Assembly: GCA_018296165.2 (NCBI GenBank)
Contig: JACKQL020000208.1
Coordinates: 1-49,945 of the forward strand
DNA: 49,945 nucleotides
Source of the DNA: Termitomyces sp. T153
Taxonomy: Eukaryota > Basidiomycota > Agaricomycetes > Agaricales > Lyophyllaceae
Direction: 5' to 3'
In this document: positions 40,092-49,944 of the stretch, in pieces
Position numbering within the stretch: position 1 is the stretch's first letter
Layout of the letters: the number at the start of each line of letters is the position of its first letter
Notes under the pieces: model-generated
Databases searched by the model: none
What the model saw: the letters and a program-made list of their open reading frames with translations, nothing else
What the model was told of the DNA's origin: nothing
Program-made: the position numbers and the translations under genes

Positions 40092-41831
40092 GTGGGCTTG
40101 GAGCCCACCAAACAGGTTTTTATTCTGGTTTTGGCTCCATCCTCTGAATTCTCACCTAACCTTACCAACTCTCACCTGTTCCCTCTGGGTCCACCACCAC
40201 CTCCATGGCCCAACTCCAACCCACACTGTAACCTTGTTCCAACATTGCATGTTGCCCACTCCCCAGTGCCATCACCCCTGGTCTTGGACACATGGCATTA
40301 CTACCTGCATGACTATCCCAATCCCAAATTTGTATCTTGCATTCTCAATATAATTAGATTTGGTGCTGATATTGGCTTCATCAGTGAACAATGTCCCCAA
40401 TTATGTAAAAACCTTCAGTCCACCCTTGAGTTCAGTGAATTTGTTGAGACATCTGTTAATTCACTTGTTGGGCAATCCCATGCTGCAGATCCCTTCAATT
40501 CCCCACCCCTTCCAGACTTTAGATGTTCACTGCTAGGTGCTGTTGGCTGCAAAAGGAATCCAGGGAAGCTGTGCTTGATCAACCACCTCTCATGGCAGGA
40601 TGGTTCTTTGGTGAACAATGGGATCCCAGACCCTGAAGGCCACATTGTCTATGACATGTTCCTCAGGGCCATTGAGGATATCTGTCTCCTTAGTTGTGGC
40701 ACTTGGATGGCTAAGCTGGATCTCAAGGATGCCTTTTGACATGTCCTGGTGCAAGCCAAGGATTGGCATCTTCTAGGTTTTAGATGGGGCTCATGACTCT
40801 ATCACCTCATAGTATTGGCATTTGATCTCAAATCTGTGCCCTACATCTTTAACCTTTTTGCCAAGGCTTTGCACTGGATTATCCAGCACTACATTCCTGC
40901 TTCCCTCCACCACTATCTGAATGATTTCCTCCTCATGTTCTCCCCATCTATACCCTCTAAAATGCTGGGTGCCACTGTTGAATGGGTTTTGAGTCTTGGT
41001 AGGGAGCTGGGGCTCTTCTTCCAAGACTCAAAGACAATTTGGCCAATGACCCAGCTAGAGTTTCTGGGACTTGAGATTGATTCCGAGGCAATGGAGGCAT
41101 GGCTCCCACTTGATAAGAGGGCTTTTTTGGCAGATCTTCTGCATGTCTGGTCCTCCAAGCAGAAGTGTTCCCTCCATGAAGTACAGGAACTCACTGGCTT
41201 TCTGCAGTTTACTTTGCAGGTTATACTTCATTCCCAAACTTTCCTTTGCTGCCTTTTTGACTTCTCAACCTCATTTGCCTCTCTGTTTCTGTTGTGCCAC
41301 ATCCCATCCCTAAGTCTGTGGCATTGGACATTTGTTGGTGGAGGACATTCAGCACTTGTTGGAATGGCATGATGCTCATATCCCCATTGCAGCCCTCTTT
41401 ATCTGTCTACACTGACATGAGCAGGAGGAAAGGCATTGGAGGAGTCATCATAGACCAGTGGTTCTTGGTGCATATCCCCAGGCAGTTCCATAAACATGAT
41501 ATACAGTTTAAGGAAATATTTGCCATCCTCCATGCAATCCTATGCTGGGGGGATGCTTGGAGTGGGCATCACATCACATTCTTCTGTGAGAACTCTGCTG
41601 TTGTAGCATGGGCTTAACTCAGGAACAGCTAACTCAGTCCATAGCATGCAGGTCTTAAGGACCATTGTCATGCTTGCAGCTTGCCTTGGGTTTTCTTTTG
41701 CTTCTATTTGGATTCCTACCAAAGAGAACACACTTGCTGATGCTGCTTCTTGTTTTCAGTACAGCAAGCTATTTGAGCTTGCACTGCACCTTCCCCACAC
41801 ACCCTCATCATAGAGATTCCACCTCATTGGT
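40092..41831 (+). pseudogene. DIRS-like reverse transcriptase and RNase H (broken)
   Basis: A Pro-rich linker leads to RT with KRNPGKLCLINHLS and LAKLDLKDAF-like MAKLDLKDAF (about 40,715), directly followed by a TGA where Arg (CGA) is expected. The frame resumes with DWHLLGFRWGS, AFDLKSVPYIFNLFAKAL and HYLNDFLL (40,914-40,931). The catalytic YLDD reads YLND at 40,920-40,925. RNase H has LSVYTDMSRRKGIGGV and FKEIFAILHAI, then a tail resembling TKENTLADAAS in another frame near 41,725. The frame breaks several times, and the solo LTR at 41,832 separates this from the recombinase. Confidence 0.8.
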
Positions 41832-43001
41832 TGTCAGGTTCCGCTGACCTCGGGGGCTCAGCTGCACTGGGCGAGTCCTTACTAGGCGGGCATGATCCCC
41901 TTGCACGGGTAACCGAACACTTGAAGATGTTTCGGGCACTGATGGCTTGTGCGGATAGTTGGTGGGATGTGATCCGGATGGATCCGGGGAGGTCCGGAGA
42001 AGTCAGGTTGCGAGGAAACGAGACGGTCTTGGCGGGGTTCAGGCAGAAGACCATATGGGAGATTCGCGGAAGCAAAGGAGTAGGCGACTGTGTGATCAAT
42101 GGGAATGGAGCTGGGGTTTGATGGGAGATCATTTGGAGTTGATGAAGTCCAGGACCGAGTGAAGAGCGAGGTTCGGACCTGGTGAAGGAGTGTCAGGGTT
42201 TGTAATCGTAATTGCGGAGTTCGTGAGGTTGTTTAGGTTGATGAAGACTTGGGCACAATGGCCAGACGGAGTCACCGAGGCAGCGTCAGACAAAATGGAA
42301 TGGGGTTGATATGGAACAAGAGTAGATTTGAGTGGAGATACGAAACAATAATGAGAACAATAACGAAATGGAGACGGGACAAGACCGGCAGACTGAGATA
42401 AGACCGGGAGACTGAGATAAGACCGGGAGACTGAGAGTAAGGAGAACGAGACATGAAACACAAAACATGAAACACGAAAAGGAAACAATCAGACTATGGG
42501 CAACATTAAGCAATATCAAGACTAGAGTACGAAGAGCTACTTGATGACTTATATACTGACTACCGGAGAACTTTGGGGTACGTCGGCTGCGGCGGTGGGG
42601 CTTGGCGGAGCTCGACAGAGTGGGTGGGTGTCGGTTGTGATCGAGGATCGGGCCGCGCTGATACGTTGATGGGATCATTGGGGAATGCGGGTCACCCCGA
42701 GGTTGTCGTGATACTCCGGAATAAGTTGGAGGAACCAGGGTGTTGAGTTGATGATGGGTGGCAAAGATCGGGAACAGCGGGGGTGGTTCTCGGGGTTTGG
42801 GAGACCCAGGGTAAGTGTCAGTGGCTGCGGGGAAGGCACTGAAGTTGGCCAGGGGGCCGTCGGAGTTAGCCGGGGAGGCATTGGAGTTAGCCGAAATAGG
42901 CGTGGGGCATGGGCGGAAGTTCAGCGGAGCGTTGGGGGTTTTTTTGGGGGTTTGGGGGGTTGATGGACAATGTGCAGGGTTTGGGGGAATGGGTTGTGAC
43001 A
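41832..43001 (-). repeat. Solo LTR (A/C family) inside the DIRS-like element
   Basis: It reads TGTCAGGTTCCGCTGACC at its left end and GGTTGTGACA at its right, the inverted ends of element A's LTR, 1,170 bp, with 19-bp tandem units at 42,385-42,435. CpG is only partly lost. Flanks are TTGGT on the left and GGTAG on the right, so no full 5-bp duplication is seen (only GGT is shared). Confidence 0.88.
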
Positions 43002-43889
43002 GGTAGAATGCACATGCTAACCTCTCAACTTAAGCAGTGTTCTACCTATGGCATGGACTGGCCTCCAGCACTAGAAAGAATTACTCCACCAGCCAGAAGT
43101 CCTTCATTGATTTTTGCTGCATCAACCCCAGCATCCTCTATGAGCCAGGCCACTATCTGCCAGCCACTGATTGAGCCATTGTGGAATGGGTCTGCTCCCT
43201 TGGGGACCACACACTGCAGCCCAAGACAATTAAGGGTTACCTCACCACTATTTGTTCCCTCCACATTGATGAAGGACTCCCCTTTAGTGCATGTGAGTCC
43301 AAGACAGTCTGCAGAGTTATCAGGGGTATCAAGCGCTATCATGAGGAGCATGAGGGCAACCCCAAGCAGCCTATCACCCTTGACATTCTCCAAAAACTCT
43401 CATGTGTTGCTGGTGATGTCTTTAAACCCTTCCAAGCCTCCTTCAATGCAGCATGTAAGTTTGCTTGGGCTGGATTCCTTTGCTGTGGTGAGTTCACCCT
43501 TGGGCATGGTGAGAAGTCCAGCCCTACATCCCACCTTACACAAGGATGCATCACATTCCTTCCCTTCTTTGATTCCCCCTCATATGTCAGAATCAACCTC
43601 CCCACCTCCAAAACAGACCTGTTCCATAGAGGCACTTCCATCCTGCTCACCAGGGCCCCCACTGGCTCCTTCACTTGTCCCATCTTGGTGCTCCACAACA
43701 TGTTCACTGTTGACCCCAAACCACACAATTCCCATTCTATTTGCAAACTTGGATGGCTCTCCACTTATGTGTGCCATCTTTGTGTCAACACTCAAGCAGC
43801 ACCTCCTGGAGTGCAGTTTTGATCTGTCAGGATTCTCAGGCCACAGCTTCCACTGGGGTGCAGCCATGGCTGCTGCTGCAGTAGGCTAT
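43002..43889 (+). pseudogene. DIRS-like tyrosine recombinase, 3'-truncated
   Basis: The N-terminal core-binding part has STRKNYSTSQKSFIDFC in one frame (about 43,060), and the frame at 43,181-43,822 continues with IVEWVCSLGDHTLQPKTIKGYL and HIDEGLPF. The catalytic domain has an AWAGFLCCGEFTLG segment where the first catalytic Arg normally lies (usually xRxGE, here CCGE), VRINLPTSKTD, and GHSFHWGAAMAAAAVG at about 43,843-43,889. That box is normally HxxR; Trp (TGG) replaces Arg, as expected from CGG by CpG change. The last motif with the nucleophile Tyr lies beyond element A's insertion and is not in the window. Confidence 0.8.
43885..43889. repeat. Presumed target-site copy (left) of element A
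   Basis: GCTAT abuts the 5' LTR. The window ends one base (G) after the 3' LTR, which agrees with GCTAT but cannot prove it. Confidence 0.5.
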
Positions 43890-45039
43890 TGTCACGACCC
43901 ATTCCCCGAAACCCCGCACATCGTCCATCAAACCCCCAAACCCCCAAAAGGACCCCCAACGCTCCGCCGAACTTCCGCCCATACCCCGCGCCTACTTCGG
44001 CTAACTCCGACGCCCCCCCGGCTAACTCCGACGGCCCCCTGGCCAACTTCGGTGCCTGCCCCGCAGCCACTGACACTTACCCTGGGCTTCCCGAACCCCG
44101 AGAACCACCCCCGCTGTTCCCGATCTTCGCCACCCATCATCAACTCAACACCCTGCTTCCCCCAACCTATTCCGGAGTATCACAATGACCTCGGGGCAAC
44201 CTGCGTTCTCCAATGATCCCATCAACATATCAGCGCGGCACGATCTTCGATCACAACCGACACCTGCCCACTCCGTCAAGCCCCGCCAAGCCCCGCCGCC
44301 ACAGCCGACGTACCCCAAAGTCCTCCGGTAGTCAGTATATAAGTCATCGAGTAGCTCTTCGTACTCTAGTCTTGATATTGCTTAACGTTACCTATGGTCT
44401 GATTGTTTCCTTTTTGTGTTTCATGTTTTGTGTTCCGTGTCTCTTCTCCAGTCTCCCAGTCTTATCTCAGTCTCCCGGTCTTATCTCAGTCTCCCGGTCT
44501 TGTCTTGTTTCCATTTCGTTATCATTCTCGTTATCGTTTCGTATCCCCACTCGAATCTACTCCTGTTCCATATTGTCTCGTCCGACGCTGTCTCGGTGAC
44601 TCCGTCAGACCATTGTGCCCAAGTCTTCATCAACCTTAACGACCTCACGAACTCCGCGATTACGATTACGAACCCCGACACTCCTTTACCAGGTCCGAAC
44701 CCCACTCTTCGCTCGGTCCCGGACTCCATCAGCTCCAAATGATCTCCCATCAAACCCCGGCTCCGTCCCCATGGATCACACAGCCACCTACTCCCTTGCT
44801 TCTGCAAATCTCCCGTACGGCCTTCTGCCTGAACCCCGCCAAGACCGTCTCGTTTCCCCACGATCCGACTTCTCCGGACCTTCCCGGATCCGTCTGGATC
44901 ACATCTCCCCAGCTACCCGCGCAAGCCACCAGGGCCCGGAATGTCTTCGAGTGTTCGGTTACCAATGCAGGGGAATCACACCCGCCTAGTAAGGACTCGC
45001 CCAGTGCAGCTGAGCCCCCGAGGTCAGCGGAACCTGACA
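43890..45039 (+). repeat. Element A 5' LTR
   Basis: Begins TGTCACGACCC and ends GGAACCTGACA: 1,150 bp, with 5-bp inverted ends TGTCA/TGACA. It holds the 24-bp-class units (43,995-44,045), TATATAA (44,336-44,342) and 19-bp units (44,453-44,505). Confidence 0.92.
44336..44379 (+). promoter_or_regulatory. Element A LTR promoter core and self-priming 11-mer
   Basis: TATATAA (44,336-44,342), 26 bases, then GTCTTGATATT (44,369-44,379), a perfect reverse complement of the PBS at 45,041-45,051. The spacing puts the transcript start at or just before this 11-mer. The same arrangement is in the 3' LTR (49,245-49,251 and 49,278-49,288). Confidence 0.8.
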
Positions 45040-45040
45040 T

Positions 45041-45051
45041 AATATCAAGAC
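45041..45051 (+). promoter_or_regulatory. Element A primer-binding site (self-priming type)
   Basis: AATATCAAGAC lies one base after the LTR. It pairs perfectly with GTCTTGATATT at the predicted 5' end of the transcript. Confidence 0.8.
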
Positions 45052-45071
45052 TCTACCTTACCCCGTCTGTG

Positions 45072-45185
45072 ATGCCCGCATTATCCCCGCACACACAATC
45101 AAATAACTCCGATGTCTATGGTCTACCCGTGCCGGGGAACCCTTATGATTCATACGGCCCTGCCCAATTTGCCGAGGCACATTGA
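45072..45185 (+). CDS. 37-codon frame at the gag position of element A
   Basis: The ATG lies 21 bases after the PBS, the same layout as the gag starts of C1 and C2, and the stop is at 45,183-45,185. The peptide has a Ser/Asn/Tyr/Pro-rich make-up with VYGLPVPGNPYDSYGP, which weakly parallels IYDWLAPENPYAPFYLG near the start of C1 gag. It may be a relic gag start kept for RNA packaging or translation control, or chance. Nothing further downstream continues it. Confidence 0.4.
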   Translation: MPALSPHTQSNNSDVYGLPVPGNPYDSYGPAQFAEAH

Positions 45186-47465
45186 GTCGCGGATCCGACA
45201 CCAAACGTCCCCTCCGCTCCGGTTACTTTCATACAACGGCTCCCCCCACGGACACCCTCCCCAACTCACACCCAACTCCCAACCCCTCGCGCAAACCGTC
45301 AAATCATCTTCCACCCCACTCTTACACTCTCCGCCAACTCCGCTCTCTCACGCAAAATTGACCCCGACATCACCCAAAGAATAACATCCTAAAGCCTGGC
45401 GACCCTCCGATCAAATGAGCAACAATGTCTCCGGCACCGCGCCAACCCTCCGACCAACAATAATGCCAACCCGCCACGGAACAGTCACCCACTGCACAAG
45501 GATCGCCAGCCACGAAGAGACCACTGAGAACGTGCTTCCCTGGAAGCCCGCCTGTGGATCCACCAACCCACCAGCAACCAAGAACCTCAGACCTAGGCTA
45601 GGCTCCAACCCTGACCTGCTTCCGGACCTCGATCGATCGGCCGTCACCTCCGCCCAACAAATGAAGGGGCCCCGACTCCCCCGACCCGACCCCGACAACC
45701 CCGGAACAAGACCAAAACATCCCCGAGCCCCTAGACGTTAATAAGGAGAACCACGGCACCCCACTCCCGACAAGGGACAACTCCGGACCACGCCGCTAGT
45801 TCACCACCCTCCCCCACACAATCCGGAGCCCCCGACAATGAGGACCCTGGACGCCAAAACCCCCCCCTGCATGCCACCCCCGAGCTTAAACTCCACCACC
45901 AGACTACGCCACCTCCCACGAAGGAATCCCCAGCATAGGAGCCACCCCGAACTAACTATAGGAAAAAGGACCCTATACAAAGTAGTTCCCTAAGTACTCT
46001 AAATTCGCTGACATGTTCATATAAGGGAGGGAGAAGCCCCACCATCATCCAGAAAACGACGAATGGCTGTTTAAGTGACCCGACGACCCAAAGGGCACAC
46101 GCTCCAATATCCTCAAAGGACCTCCCCCACCTGGCTTGACGACCCAAACAACCCCGCGCCAGCCCAGAACTGTCCCACCCAGACCCCTCCGAACCCTTCA
46201 ACACAGCTCCAGACCCTGGCAACACGACTCCAGGGCCTCCGCTCCGACCACGACATTTGACCAAGAAAACTCACGGCGCCAGCTCGACAATGATGCCCTG
46301 GTAGCCCCAACCCCGCGACAAAAATCACCACCCGCTCCGAATCCCGTCCCTACACCGGAATATGTCCGCCGAACAGGGACCACATCATCGGAGCCTCCAG
46401 AAAAGCGGGCAGTGCCTCTCCCCACTGCCACCCCCACACTTACAACAATCTCCGGGCCGCTCCGGAACACGAATGAAGAGCAGCCTCGACCCTGCCGCAT
46501 CTCCCGGGGAACCCTACTCCAGTGCCTCCCCGCGGCCGACCTCCCCGCCGCCCCAACAACCATGAACAACCAACAAACCCCCACCAAGTGACCCTTGAGT
46601 CGACTCCGGGACCACCCACTTCTCCCCGATGAAGGAACCACCGAACCCCGAACCTCCAAACTCGAGGAAGTATCAGAAATACGTAAGACCCCCTTTGTCC
46701 GCCTCGGGCTTACCTTTGGTCAGGAAAGCAATGTCATGTAGATGATCCGGAACCCCAAATTTCGGCCCCGGACCCGAAGGAACTGGTTGGGACTGATCAC
46801 CCCGCATCCTACCCCCTCGGTCATCGACACTCCGGAGCACACCAAAGCGCCACCCAAAGCATGCCCGCCCACAGACGCAACACTCCGGAACACAACCCCG
46901 ACCCGGACCAACTATACCGCGAGGACGAACCTCGCCTCACCCAACCCCGCCAATGAAAAAGGCCCGCCGCCCCCGCCACCAATGCCAGCATAAGGGCCAG
47001 ACCATGGGGAGACCCCCATTACCCCCCTGCCAACCGCACCGCCAAGACAACTAAAGCCCCAAACCCGTTGGGCACCGTGAAAGATTCGAAGTCGGAATTT
47101 CCGAGAATTGAACTCAATGACACCGCCCGAAATGCCCGGGACCCCACCGGAGAACTCCCACCACCCCCGCCAGACCTCGGGAGCCCTCCTGCGATGCCCC
47201 GCCCCGTCCCGACAAACCCCGGGACTAGCCAGCGCAGACGGCACTAGCGGGCGTAACCCCCGCCTCTGGACTCACTAGGGATTCAACTCCCTCTCACACC
47301 CCTGCGTGTTTCGCTTACTTCGCCCTCATACAAAACTAAAATCTTACTTCACATGCCCAGGGACCAAGAAAACACATGTTCGCGTACAAAAAAAATTATT
47401 CTATATACAATAGGCGGGGAAGGCAGCAAGTCCGAGAGCGACAAGAAACGAGGCTCACACCCATC
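45186..47465. other. Element A internal region without recognisable genes
   Basis: About 2.3 kb, C-rich on the plus strand and rich in CCCCGAC/CCGGA words, with many CpGs. Open frames (up to 153 codons, both strands) are low-complexity Pro/Thr/Arg or Gly/Val/Arg stretches with no domain. An A-rich tract with AAAAAAAATTATT at 47,388-47,401 lies about 65-80 bases downstream of the antisense gene's stop and could serve as its 3'-end signal. Confidence 0.5.
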
Positions 47466-48596
47466 TCACTCCCTCCCCGGACCCCCCGGCAACCCAACCC
47501 CCAGGTCGACCTCCATCTGAGCCCGCACCACCGCTAGGATCTCCGCCAACCCCGGCAATGCCTCCCCCGCGTCGGCCGCCACCTCCCACCACGATCCCGG
47601 GGCCACCGCATTACGCCGCCGATGCCCCGCCAGCAACCTCTCCAACCGCGCCATCCCCTGCTGCAACTCCGGAGGCTGGACTGCGGACCCCTGCGTCAAC
47701 CCGTCCTGAATCGACGCGAACGCCGCGGAGGCACCGTCCAAGAGGACCCGATGCTCCCGCACCCAGCCTAAACTCAGAAAATGAACCGTCAATAACGAAC
47801 GGAGGAACAGGAGACAACTCACGAAGGATCCCCGCGCGACCCGAGGCGGCCTCGTTGGCCAACCAATCCTCCCTCCGCCTCGCCGCCTCCAGCTCCGCCC
47901 ACAATGCATCGCCCTCCGGAACTCGTCCCCGCCCCTCCGCTTCCCCCGCGGGCTGCCCCTCCACCTGCGCCAGACGCTCCCGCAAACCCCGCACCTCTAG
48001 CGCTCGCTCCGTCGCCACGCGCACCGAAGTATTCCTCTCCCGCTCCATCACTTCCTTCTCCGTCCGCGCCGCGTCACGATCCTCCCTCGCCCGTCGGAGC
48101 TCACCCTCCCGTACTGCCAACGACGTCGTCAAGGCCTCCACCTGTTTGCGAAGGAAGACCTCCGTGATTGAAGGAATCGGCGCGGGGGGACTCGACGACC
48201 GCTCCGAGGGGACGCCCGGGACAGGAGAAAAGAGGGAGGACTCCGGAGGCCCCGCCGACAACTCACGCCCACGCGGCCTCTTGCTGGGTCCCGCCCCCGA
48301 GGGCGGGGAAGCTCGACGCTTCCCCCGAACCATCGCCGAGGACGCCACCTTCCCCTTTGGCACCGCGGGACGAAACTTGGTCCGCTTCGGAACCCCCGGA
48401 AAATCCACCACTACTACTACGGACGATTCTACAGGAACCCCGTCAACCATCCCGAAAAGAAAAATCGACAACACTTACGACTCCGGTCCCTAACGCTACC
48501 CCGGCGCCGACGCTCGAACTCCTCACCCCCACTGTCATACACCACCACCTCGTCTAAATCGGCGGGAGAAGCCACTGGAACGCTGGGGGAAGACAT
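47466..48596 (-). CDS. Antisense three-exon gene in element A: basic, coiled-coil protein of unknown function
   Basis: The model is complement(join(47466..47767, 47823..48428, 48479..48596)): 1,026 nt, 341 aa, in frame. Intron 1 (50 nt) is GTAAGT...CTGTAG, intron 2 (55 nt) GTGAGT...TTTAG. The start ATG (48,596) opens an acidic, Ser/Pro N-terminus (DLDEVVVYDSGGEEFERRRR). A basic, possibly nuclear-targeting segment with SKRPRGR follows at about 76-94. A long heptad-like Glu/Arg/Ala/Leu coiled coil runs from about 128 to 215. After it, across intron 2, comes a compact C-terminal domain with WLANEAASGRAGILRW, REHRVLLDG and LLAGHRRRNA, ending at 341. I recall similar agaric hypothetical proteins, unverified. 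No enzymatic motif is seen. It starts about 210 bp inside the 3' LTR and runs against the element, so its promoter must lie in or next to that LTR. The intact frame in a transposon suggests selection or recency. Confidence 0.78.
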
Positions 48597-48806
48597 GACG
48601 AAATTTGGGAAACCCCGGGGCACGCCCAAAGCTTTTAATTGATTGAGGAGGACCCTGACAAAACGGCGGCCGCGCTTTGACTTCGTCTCCCACGCCGCTA
48701 TCACTCGCTGCGGATTGATCAATATTGCTCGACTTCGACTCCCACGCCCCGCCGATCCCCGTCCTGCCTCGCGTCTCGAAGGGTCTCGACGCTGAAAAGG
48801 GGGTGA

Positions 48807-49944
48807 TGTCACGACCCGTTCCCCGAAACCCCGCACATCGTTCATCAAACCCCCGAACCCCCAAAAGGACCCCCAACGCTCCGCCGAACTTCCGCCCATG
48901 CCCCGCGCCTACTTCGGCTAACTCCGACGCCCCCCCCGGCTAACTCCGACGGCCCCCTGGCCAACTTCGGTGCCTGCCCCGCAGCCACTGACACTTACCC
49001 TGGGCTTCCCAAACCCCGAGAACCACCCCCGCTATTCCCGATCTTCGCCCACCCATCATTAACTCAACACCCTGCTTCCTCCGACCTATTCCGGAGTATC
49101 ACGACAACCTCGGGGCAACCCGCGATCCCATCAACGTATCAGCGCGGCACGATCTTCGATCACAACCGACACCCGCCCACTCCGTCAAGCCCCGCCAAGC
49201 CCCGCCGCCACAGCCGACGTACCCCGAAGTCCTCCGGTAGTCAGTATATAAGTCATCGAGTAGCTCTTCGTACTCTAGTCTTGATATTGCTTAACGTTAC
49301 CTATGGTCTGATTGTTTCCTTTTCGTGTTTCATGTTTTGTGTTCCATGTCCCCCAGTCTCCCAGTCTTATCTCAGTCTCCCGGTCTTATCTCAGTCTCCC
49401 GGTCTTGTCTTGTCTCCATTTCGTTATCATTCTCGTTATCGTTTCGTATCTCCACTCGAATCTACTCCTGTTCCATATTGTCTCGTCCGACGCTGTCTCG
49501 GTGACTCCGTCAGACCATTGTGCCCAAGTCTTCATCAACCCTAACGACCTCACGAACTCCGCGATTACGATTACGAACCCCGACACTCCTTTACCAGGTC
49601 CGAACCTCACTCTTCGCTCGGTCCCGGACTCCATCAGCTCCAAATGATCTCCCATCAAACCCCGGCTCCGTCCCCATTGATCACACAGCCACCTACTCCC
49701 TTGCTTCCGCAAATCTCCCGTACGGCCTTCTGCCTGAACCCCGCCAAGACCGTCTCGTTTCCCCACAATCCGACTTCTCCGGACCTTCCCGGACCTGTCT
49801 GGATCACATCTCCCCAACTACCCGCGCAACCCACCAGGACCCGGAACGTCTTCGAGTGTTCGGTTACCAATGCAGGGGAATCACACCCGCCTAGTAAGGA
49901 CTCGCCCAGTGCAGCTGAGCCCCCGAGGTCAGCGGAACCTGACA
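48807..49944 (+). repeat. Element A 3' LTR
   Basis: Begins TGTCACGACCCGTTCC and ends GGAACCTGACA: 1,138 bp, with the promoter core at 49,245-49,288. The differences from the 5' LTR are scattered substitutions and a few small indels (for example around 49,080-49,130 and 49,345). The last window base (49,945, G) is the first base beyond the element. Confidence 0.92.

Larger units (their letters stand above)
39051..43889 (+). mobile_element. DIRS-like tyrosine-recombinase retrotransposon (decayed, interrupted)
   Basis: Gag-like frame (39,090-39,770), cysteine-rich motif (39,955-40,075), RT (about 40,530-41,240), RNase H (41,370-41,780) and a tyrosine recombinase (about 43,020-43,889) occur in order on the plus strand. 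There is no DDE integrase and no LTR pair of its own. This combination defines DIRS-like elements, which insert as circles by recombination. A solo LTR (41,832-43,001) sits between RNase H and recombinase, and element A truncates the recombinase at 43,889. Terminal repeats were not found. Several stops fit CpG decay. Confidence 0.85.
43890..49944 (+). mobile_element. Element A: young, GC-rich, non-autonomous LTR retrotransposon with an antisense gene
   Basis: Two LTRs (43,890-45,039 and 48,807-49,944) bound 3,767 bp of internal DNA with a PBS at 45,041-45,051. The LTRs are very similar by eye and retain their CpGs. The internal part has no recognisable RT, RNase H or integrase on either strand. 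After the PBS comes only a 37-codon frame, then about 2.3 kb without a credible protein, then an antisense three-exon gene. Shared LTR ends, promoter core and PBS with element C suggest that C-type proteins mobilise it in trans. It inserted into the recombinase of the DIRS-like element and is the youngest insertion visible. Confidence 0.85.

Noticed and set aside
44213..44989. Open frames of 108-128 codons in the LTRs of element A (also at 49,281-49,894)
   Set aside because: They repeat in every LTR copy, lie across the promoter core, and have low-complexity composition without a recognisable domain.
46136..46659. 151- and 153-codon frames on opposite strands inside element A
   Set aside because: Both are low-complexity, mirror each other, and have no start context, introns or domain; the C-rich composition keeps frames open.
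43890..49944. Reading element A as an intact autonomous gypsy element
   Set aside because: No RT, RNase H, integrase or protease motif was found on either strand of its internal region.
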